Positions 5,693-8,963 of a stretch of DNA of 8,963 nt are shown one piece after another; position 1 is the first letter of the stretch, and every line of letters starts with the position of its first letter. Made by a program: the position numbers and the translations under genes. The DNA lies in assembly GCA_035656335.1 (NCBI GenBank), contig DASRSS010000076.1, positions 1-8,963 of the forward strand. Reading direction: 5' to 3'. The notes under the pieces are model-generated. The model saw nothing but the letters and a program-made list of their open reading frames with translations, was not told where the DNA came from and did not search any database. This stretch comes from DASRSS01 sp035656335 (lineage in GTDB: Bacteria; Actinomycetota; Actinomycetes; Mycobacteriales; Jatrophihabitantaceae).

Positions 5693-7871
5693 GAGCGAGA
5701 ACCCAGCAATCCCGTCGCCGAGTCCGTCCGTTTCGCGGCCGAGGACCAACCGGGACTGGTGGCCGAACCAGCTGAACCTGCAGGTGCTCCACCAGCACTC
5801 GCCGCGCTCCAACCCGATGGGTGAGGACTTCGACTACGCGGAGGAGTTCAAGAAGCTCGACCTGGACGCGCTCAAGCGCGACCTCGTCGAGCTGATGACG
5901 ACGTCGCAGGACTGGTGGCCGGCCGACTTCGGCCACTACGGCCCGCTGTTCATCCGGATGAGCTGGCACGCCGCGGGCACGTACCGCATCGCCGACGGAC
6001 GCGGCGGCGGCGGCCAGGGCGCGCAGCGGTTCGCGCCGCTGAACAGCTGGCCGGACAACGCCGGGCTGGACAAGGCGCGCCGGCTACTCTGGCCGATCAA
6101 GCAGAAGTACGGCCGCAAGATCTCGTGGGCCGACCTGCTGGTGTTCGCCGGCAACGTCGCGATGGAGTCGATGGGCTTCAAGACGTTCGGGTTCGGCTTC
6201 GGCCGCGAGGACATCTGGGAGCCGGAGGAGATCTTCTGGGGCCCGGAGGACACCTGGCTGGGCGACGAGCGCTACAGCGGTGACCGTGAGCTCGCGGCCC
6301 CGTTCGGCGCCGTCCAGATGGGCCTGATCTACGTCAACCCGGAGGGCCCGAACGGCGAGCCCGACCCGCTCAAGGCGGCGAAGGACATCCGCGAGACGTT
6401 CCGCCGGATGGCGATGAACGACGAGGAGACGCTCGCGCTGATCGCCGGCGGTCACACGTTCGGCAAGACGCACGGTGCCGCGCCTGCCGAGGGCCACCTC
6501 GGCCCGGAGCCTGAGGGCGCGCCGCTGGAGCACCAGGGCCTCGGCTGGCACAACACGTACGGCACCGGCAAGGGCGCCGACCAGATCACCAGCGGTCTCG
6601 AGGTCACCTGGACGCCCACACCGACCAAGTGGGACAACAGCTTCTTCGAGACCCTGTTCGGGTACGAGTGGGAGCTGGTGAAGAGCCCGGCCGGCGCGTG
6701 GCAGTACCAGGCGAAGGACGGTGCCGGCGCCGGGACGGTGCCCGCACCCAACGAGGGTGGCCCGGGCCGTCCGCCGACGATGCTGGTCACCGACGTCGCG
6801 CTGCGGGTGGACCCGATCTACGAGCCGATCGCGCGCCGCTTCCTGGAGCACCCGGAGCAGTTCGCCGAGGCGTTCGCGAAGGCCTGGTACAAGCTGCTGC
6901 ACCGCGACATGGGCCCGATCTCGCGCTACCTCGGCCCGTGGGTTCCGGAGCCGCAGCTGTGGCAGGACCCGGTGCCGCCCGTCGACCACGAGCTGGTCGG
7001 GGACGCCGAGATCGCCGAGCTGAAGACCAAGCTGCTCGACTCCGGCCTGTCGAGGGCGCAGCTGATCTCCACAGCGTGGGCGGCGGCCGCCAGCTTCCGC
7101 GGGACGGACAAGCGCGGCGGCGCGAACGGCGCGCGGATTCGCTTGGAGCCGCAGCGCAACTGGGCGGTGAACGAGCCGCAGCAGCTGGCCGTGGTGCTGC
7201 CGGTGCTGGAGCGGATCCAGCAGGAGTTCAACGCGTCGCAGTCCGGCGGCAAGCGGATCTCGCTGGCCGACCTGATCGTGCTCGGTGGCTGTGCGGCCGT
7301 CGAGCGTGCGGCGAAGGACGCGGGCTTCGACGTCACCGTGCCGTTCGCGCCGGGACGCACCGACGCGTCCCAGGAGCAGACCGACGTCGAGTCGTTCTCG
7401 GTGCTGGAGCCGCAGGCCGACGGGTTCCGCAACTACCTGCGGCCGGGGGAGAAGCTCTCGCCCGAGACGCTGTTGCTGGACCGCGCGAACATGCTCACGC
7501 TGACCGCGCCGGAGATGACGGTGCTCGTCGGCGGCATGCGCGCGCTGAACGCCAACGCCGGGCAGTCGTCGCTCGGTGTGTTCACCGATCGGCCGGGCGC
7601 CCTGACGAACGACTTCTTCGTCAACCTGCTCGACCAGGGCACCGAGTGGAAGGTGTCCACGTCGAACGAGAACGAGTACGAGGGGCACGACCGCGCCACC
7701 GGTGAGCTCAAGTGGACGGCCACCGCCGTCGACCTCGTGTTCGGCGCGAACTCGCAGCTGCGGGCGCTCGCCGAGTACTACGCCGCGTCCGACGCGAAGG
7801 ACGTGTTCGTGCGCGACTTCGTGGCGGCGTGGAACAAGGTGATGACCCTGGACCGCTTCGACCTGAAGTAG
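5685..7871 (+). CDS. katG: Catalase-peroxidase KatG
   Basis: Bifunctional heme enzyme of 728 residues that removes hydrogen peroxide by catalase and broad peroxidase activity in the cytoplasm; its mycobacterial relative also activates isoniazid. Length is normal for the family (about 720-750), with a catalytic N-terminal half and a degenerate C-terminal repeat. Visible residues, aligned by eye to M. tuberculosis KatG, are distal Arg91, Trp94 and His95 (FIRMSWH); proximal heme ligand His257 in GGHTFGKTHG with its partners Trp309 and Asp370; the Met-Tyr-Trp cross-link set Trp94, Tyr216 and Met242 needed for catalase activity; channel Asp124; and Ser303, the counterpart of Ser315. All are intact, so the enzyme should be active. 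The start is GTG after a strong ribosome site, 33 bp behind furA, so it is co-transcribed and repressed by FurA. A strong terminator follows. Nothing suggests recent transfer. Confidence 0.98.
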   Translation: MSESENPAIPSPSPSVSRPRTNRDWWPNQLNLQVLHQHSPRSNPMGEDFDYAEEFKKLDLDALKRDLVELMTTSQDWWPADFGHYGPLFIRMSWHAAGTYRIADGRGGGGQGAQRFAPLNSWPDNAGLDKARRLLWPIKQKYGRKISWADLLVFAGNVAMESMGFKTFGFGFGREDIWEPEEIFWGPEDTWLGDERYSGDRELAAPFGAVQMGLIYVNPEGPNGEPDPLKAAKDIRETFRRMAMNDEETLALIAGGHTFGKTHGAAPAEGHLGPEPEGAPLEHQGLGWHNTYGTGKGADQITSGLEVTWTPTPTKWDNSFFETLFGYEWELVKSPAGAWQYQAKDGAGAGTVPAPNEGGPGRPPTMLVTDVALRVDPIYEPIARRFLEHPEQFAEAFAKAWYKLLHRDMGPISRYLGPWVPEPQLWQDPVPPVDHELVGDAEIAELKTKLLDSGLSRAQLISTAWAAAASFRGTDKRGGANGARIRLEPQRNWAVNEPQQLAVVLPVLERIQQEFNASQSGGKRISLADLIVLGGCAAVERAAKDAGFDVTVPFAPGRTDASQEQTDVESFSVLEPQADGFRNYLRPGEKLSPETLLLDRANMLTLTAPEMTVLVGGMRALNANAGQSSLGVFTDRPGALTNDFFVNLLDQGTEWKVSTSNENEYEGHDRATGELKWTATAVDLVFGANSQLRALAEYYAASDAKDVFVRDFVAAWNKVMTLDRFDLK

Positions 7872-7887
7872 TTCAGACTGCTCATCC

Positions 7888-7926
7888 CGTCCGGGCCGGT
7901 TGCGTACGACGCGACCGGCCCGGACG
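7888..7926. terminator. Strong hairpin terminator between convergent katG and arr
   Basis: A 13-bp perfect stem CGTCCGGGCCGGT (7888-7900) / ACCGGCCCGGACG (7914-7926) continues through one T-G pair into four more pairs (GCGT/ACGC), giving an 18-bp stem with a three-base ACG loop. It lies 16 bp after the katG stop and 26 bp after the arr stop on the other strand. The plus side is followed by CTGTTTC, a short U-rich tail; the minus side has none. It therefore probably ends katG mRNA and at least stabilises or limits arr mRNA. Confidence 0.8.
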
Positions 7927-7952
7927 CTGTTTCGGGTTGATGGTCACCGGCT

Positions 7953-8375
7953 TCAGTTGATGATCACGCCGGCCTCGCTGGAGAGCAGCACCGCCAACCG
8001 CTCGCGCCAGGTCTGCAGTTCCTCGGCCGTCAGGCGCGTCCACTCGGTGACCTCGCTGATTACCCGCAGCGGGTCGCGGCTGCGGTACGAGCGGGTGGGG
8101 TTGCCGGGGAACTTCTTGTCGGTCACGTTCGGGTCGTTCTCGTAGGCACCGGTCGGTTCGACCGCGTACACCCGCGGAGCCGCTTTGGTGCTGGACAGCT
8201 CGGCGGCGATCTCCGCCGCCAGCCCGGCGCCGTCCACGCGCGCGGTGAAGTAGACGTGGTTCATGACGATCTCGGGGCGGTAGTTCGACGGGCGCCCCGC
8301 CGTGAGCAGGTCACCCACCTGCAGATCCGCGATCGTGCCGTGGAAGAACGGACCGTCGTCGAGCGGTTCGGTCAC
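7953..8375 (-). CDS. arr: Rifampicin ADP-ribosyltransferase Arr
   Basis: Cytoplasmic enzyme of 140 residues that transfers ADP-ribose from NAD+ to the C23 hydroxyl of rifamycins and inactivates them. The whole family pattern is present: FFHGT at 10-14, GDLLTAG, NHVYFTA at 39-45, VEPTGAYENDPN at 72-83 and TDKKFPGNPTRSYRSRDPLRV. By distance and motif, His12, Tyr42 and Asp81 match the His19-Tyr49-Asp84 active-site set of M. smegmatis Arr. Between Tyr42 and Asp81 there are about four more residues (the ELSSTKAAP stretch) than in that enzyme as I remember it. The GTG at 8375 is supported by AGAAGG on the minus strand (8383-8388), 7 nt away. The gene is transcribed alone and faces katG. It would give intrinsic rifampicin resistance; a housekeeping ADP-ribosylation role in stress is an alternative proposed for chromosomal arr genes. 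Confidence 0.94.
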   Translation of the reverse strand: MTEPLDDGPFFHGTIADLQVGDLLTAGRPSNYRPEIVMNHVYFTARVDGAGLAAEIAAELSSTKAAPRVYAVEPTGAYENDPNVTDKKFPGNPTRSYRSRDPLRVISEVTEWTRLTAEELQTWRERLAVLLSSEAGVIIN

Positions 8376-8518
8376 CTGAAACCCTTCTGGTTGCTGGGTA
8401 GGACGCGCGATTCTGCCTCACCTGCAGGGCCTTGCCGCAAGCCCCCACCCGCGCCCTATCCTGAAGGTGAGGGCGCACGGTGAGGACCGCGGACCGGCCC
8501 CCACCATGTGCTGTCGCC

Positions 8519-8568
8519 GCGCGTGTATTACGTCGGACGGCTGGCCGCGTAATACAGCCGCCACGCGC
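8519..8568. repeat. AT-rich 9-bp inverted repeat, possible operator or RNA structure
   Basis: TGTATTACG (8524-8532) and CGTAATACA (8548-8556) form a perfect inverted repeat with a 15-bp spacer. The arms are about two-thirds A+T in DNA otherwise near 70-75% G+C, so chance is a poor explanation. A further GCGCG (8519-8523) pairs with CGCGC (8564-8568), which as RNA would extend the stem beyond a 7-nt bulge. It lies 104 bp before the methyltransferase ATG and 144 bp from the arr start. A repressor operator is the likelier reading; the 24-bp centre-to-centre spacing is not a whole number of helical turns, which argues for a flexible or multi-dimer binder. Confidence 0.55.
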
Positions 8569-8645
8569 ATGGGGCCCCTGGCGCACGGCTGGCCCCACAC
8601 GGTTCGACCAGCGTTCCGCCGAACGCGCGGCGGCTCACCGATGGT

Positions 8646-8651
8646 TACAGT
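8646..8651 (+). promoter_or_regulatory. Possible -10 box of a leaderless methyltransferase promoter
   Basis: TACAGT fits the actinobacterial TANNNT -10 pattern and ends 8 nt before the A of the ATG at 8660, so transcription could start on the start codon. This agrees with the absence of a ribosome site. No -35 box is recognisable at 16-19 bp upstream, which keeps the call weak. Confidence 0.3.
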
Positions 8652-8659
8652 CGATCACC

Positions 8660-8963
8660 ATGACGGGAATGCCTGCGAGCCGGACGGCGGTGCTCGTCTG
8701 CCAGGCCCGCGCGGTCGCCGACGGCCGGCTGGCGGTCGGCCGGTTCAGTGACCCGGTCGCCGTGCAGATGCTGCGTCCGGACGAGCGGGCGGAGGTCGAG
8801 CTCGCCCGCGGGCCCGCACCTACGACGTGGTCCGAGCGGGTCACGCACGGCTTCCTGGCCGCGACCGCCGAGGTCCTCGCGGCCAGGACGGTCGCGATCG
8901 ACGACGCGGTGCGGCAGCGCCGACACGCGCAGTTGGTCATCCTCGGAGCCGGCCTGGACGGTC
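8660..8963 (+). CDS. SAM-dependent methyltransferase, PPM/LCMT (TIGR00027-like) family, 3' end outside window
   Basis: The first 101 residues of a class I methyltransferase of the leucine-carboxyl-methyltransferase superfamily (PF04072), a group greatly expanded in actinobacteria and using S-adenosylmethionine, with mostly unknown substrates. The frame is open to the window edge. The recognisable parts are RTAVLVCQARAVAD, the typical opening; ARTVAIDDAVR at about 77-87, the conserved start of the catalytic fold; and QLVILGAGLDG at 91-101, which is SAM-binding motif I. Family members run about 270-310 residues, so about one third is present. The ATG at 8660 is chosen because the opening motif follows directly and a TACAGT box sits at the right distance for a leaderless mRNA; an ATG at 8669 is possible. 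It diverges from arr and may be controlled through the inverted repeat upstream. Confidence 0.85.
   Translation, partial: MTGMPASRTAVLVCQARAVADGRLAVGRFSDPVAVQMLRPDERAEVELARGPAPTTWSERVTHGFLAATAEVLAARTVAIDDAVRQRRHAQLVILGAGLDG

Larger units (their letters stand above)
8376..8659. other. Non-coding region between divergent arr and methyltransferase genes
   Basis: In this 284-bp gap I find no frame with a recognisable product; short open frames are explained by high GC. It holds the arr ribosome site, a small imperfect hairpin around CTTG/CAAG (8431-8441), a direct repeat GGTGAGG (8466-8472 and 8479-8485), a marked inverted repeat (8524-8556) and a possible leaderless promoter next to the methyltransferase. 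It must carry promoters for both flanking genes. No clear arr promoter was found. Confidence 0.5.

Noticed and set aside
6084..7688. Long minus-strand open frame inside katG
   Set aside because: Arg/Leu/Val-rich product without family features, fully opposite an intact katG; a codon-bias shadow.
8466..8485. Direct repeat GGTGAGG spaced 13 bp
   Set aside because: Two short copies only, without positional link to a promoter; likely chance.
8418..8600. Sixty-codon minus-strand frame between arr and the methyltransferase
   Set aside because: No ribosome site, no recognisable sequence, and it crosses the inverted repeat; not distinguishable from chance at this GC content.

Overview
The window is a very GC-rich stretch with dense, tightly packed genes and frequent GTG starts (five of the nine intact starts). 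Together with a furA-katG pair and a mycobacterial-type Arr enzyme, this points to an actinobacterium. A Pseudonocardiales-like or related mycelial genus is my guess from style only; no marker in the window fixes the genus. No mobile element, rRNA, tRNA or CRISPR array is visible.

Left part (1-4398). The window opens inside hutI, the imidazolonepropionase of histidine breakdown, of which only the C-terminal half is present. Convergent with it, and overlapping its 3' end by 12 bp, is a minus-strand pair of homologous DMT/EamA-type membrane transporters joined by a TGATG overlap. Across a 129-bp divergent intergenic region lies a plus-strand pair joined by a GTGA overlap: an MGDG-synthase/GT28-type glycosyltransferase and a NodB-type polysaccharide deacetylase. 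Glycosyltransferase, deacetylase and two DMT proteins side by side recall the logic of the Arn pathway (ArnC/ArnD/ArnEF). I propose, as inference only, that the four genes may build, deacylate and flip an amino-sugar lipid.

Middle part (4429-7871). A secreted, C-terminally anchored DUF4142 protein precedes the classic actinobacterial oxidative-stress operon furA-katG. The furA promoter sits in an AT-rich island with a perfect 7-bp inverted repeat and is placed so that the furA mRNA would be leaderless. FurA would repress itself and katG until oxidants or metal loss release it. KatG has every catalytic, cross-link and heme-binding residue I could check.

Right part (7872-8963). A strong 18-bp stem separates katG from a convergent arr gene (rifampicin ADP-ribosyltransferase). 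A 284-bp non-coding stretch with an AT-rich 9-bp inverted repeat follows. The window ends inside a divergent SAM-dependent methyltransferase gene of the PPM/LCMT family (TIGR00027-like), cut off at about its first third.
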